Source: Ceraceosorus guamensis (Eukaryota > Basidiomycota > Exobasidiomycetes > Ceraceosorales > Ceraceosoraceae). From it: 44,808 nucleotides of DNA. The translations under genes and the position numbers were made by a program. The notes below the pieces were generated by a model, which was not told the DNA's origin, ran no database searches, and saw only the letters and a list, made by a program, of their open reading frames with translations. Of the stretch, positions 44,635 through 44,808 are shown piece after piece; position 1 is the stretch's first letter; each line of letters opens with the position of its first letter. The stretch lies in assembly GCF_003144195.1 (NCBI RefSeq), contig NW_020290111.1:1-44808 (forward strand), in the 5' to 3' direction.

Positions 44635-44808
44635 GTTCCGTTGTCAATCAACAAGAAGATCGACATACATTTCACATGAGCCCAAGTTGCTTCATAGCTA
44701 CTCCGTGCTTAACTCCAGATAGCGACTTTGTGAGGACGTCAGCCTTTTGGTCTGCTGACGGTACGTATTCCACTATGATCTCTTTGTTTTCCACTTCTTG
44801 ACGAACGT
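44472..44808 (-). mobile_element. Ty1/copia LTR retrotransposon, 3' end (runs past the window)
   Basis: On the minus strand the window edge opens with the C-terminal end of a copia RNase H domain, identified by YVPSADQKADVLTKSL, ending at about 44672. After a short non-coding gap comes the 3' LTR, which is next to the window's unknown coding remnants. Only the tail of the element is visible. The part in view looks undamaged, but whether the whole element is intact cannot be judged. The 5' LTR and most of pol would lie to the right of the window. Without the second LTR, age cannot be estimated. Confidence 0.85.

Overview
The window reads as nuclear DNA of a compact-genome fungus. It is probably a basidiomycete, and a smut-lineage (Ustilaginomycotina) species is the best guess. 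The reasons are many short introns with GTGAGT-type donors, fungal housekeeping genes (THR1, GUP1, VPS15, actin-capping beta), GC-rich coding DNA and spacers full of short tandem repeats. The lineage is an inference; no rRNA or other marker is in view.

Layout, left to right. 136-1615 (-) homoserine kinase THR1. 2203-5410 (+) GUP1-type MBOAT acyltransferase, divergent from THR1. 5411-8120 a long gene-free convergent spacer. 8121-9299 (-) RBM42-like RRM protein. 10218-11332 (-) ribosomal protein uS2 and 11916-12914 (+) ribosomal protein eL39, a divergent pair. 13428-19683 (-) VPS15, the regulatory kinase of the Vps34 PI3-kinase complex. 20929-26338 (-) a 1600-residue Dbl-family RhoGEF. 26339-29642 a repeat-rich gene-free spacer holding a 14-base telomere-like motif. 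29643-30105 (+) a small acidic protein. 31127-32440 (+) F-actin capping protein beta. 34277-34885 (-) a membrane protein not recognised. 36245-38530 (+) a 761-residue conserved-looking fungal protein of unknown function.

From about 38.5 kb the character changes. The DNA is more AT-rich, and ordinary genes give way to short exon-like pieces: an unknown multi-exon gene at 39130-39804, isolated ORFs, and a gene-like start at 43181. At the right edge lies the 3' end of a Ty1/copia LTR retrotransposon on the minus strand (44472-44808, running out of the window). This looks like an accessory or element-rich island next to a conserved housekeeping block.

The conserved genes do not form one pathway. 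They cover amino-acid synthesis, GPI-anchor lipid remodelling, RNA binding, translation, endosomal PI3P signalling, Rho signalling and actin capping. Exon models were built by hand from reading frames, splice signals and recalled family sequences, and every one keeps phase across its introns. The most interesting leads are the telomere-template-like 14-mer in a 3.3-kb gene-free spacer, a spacer-specific octamer (TCACGAGT) seen at least 11 times between 26.5 and 35.4 kb, a recurring use of seven-base tandem units, an eL39 gene whose first and last coding exons are 3 and 5 bases long, and the unknown exon fragments of the right-hand island.
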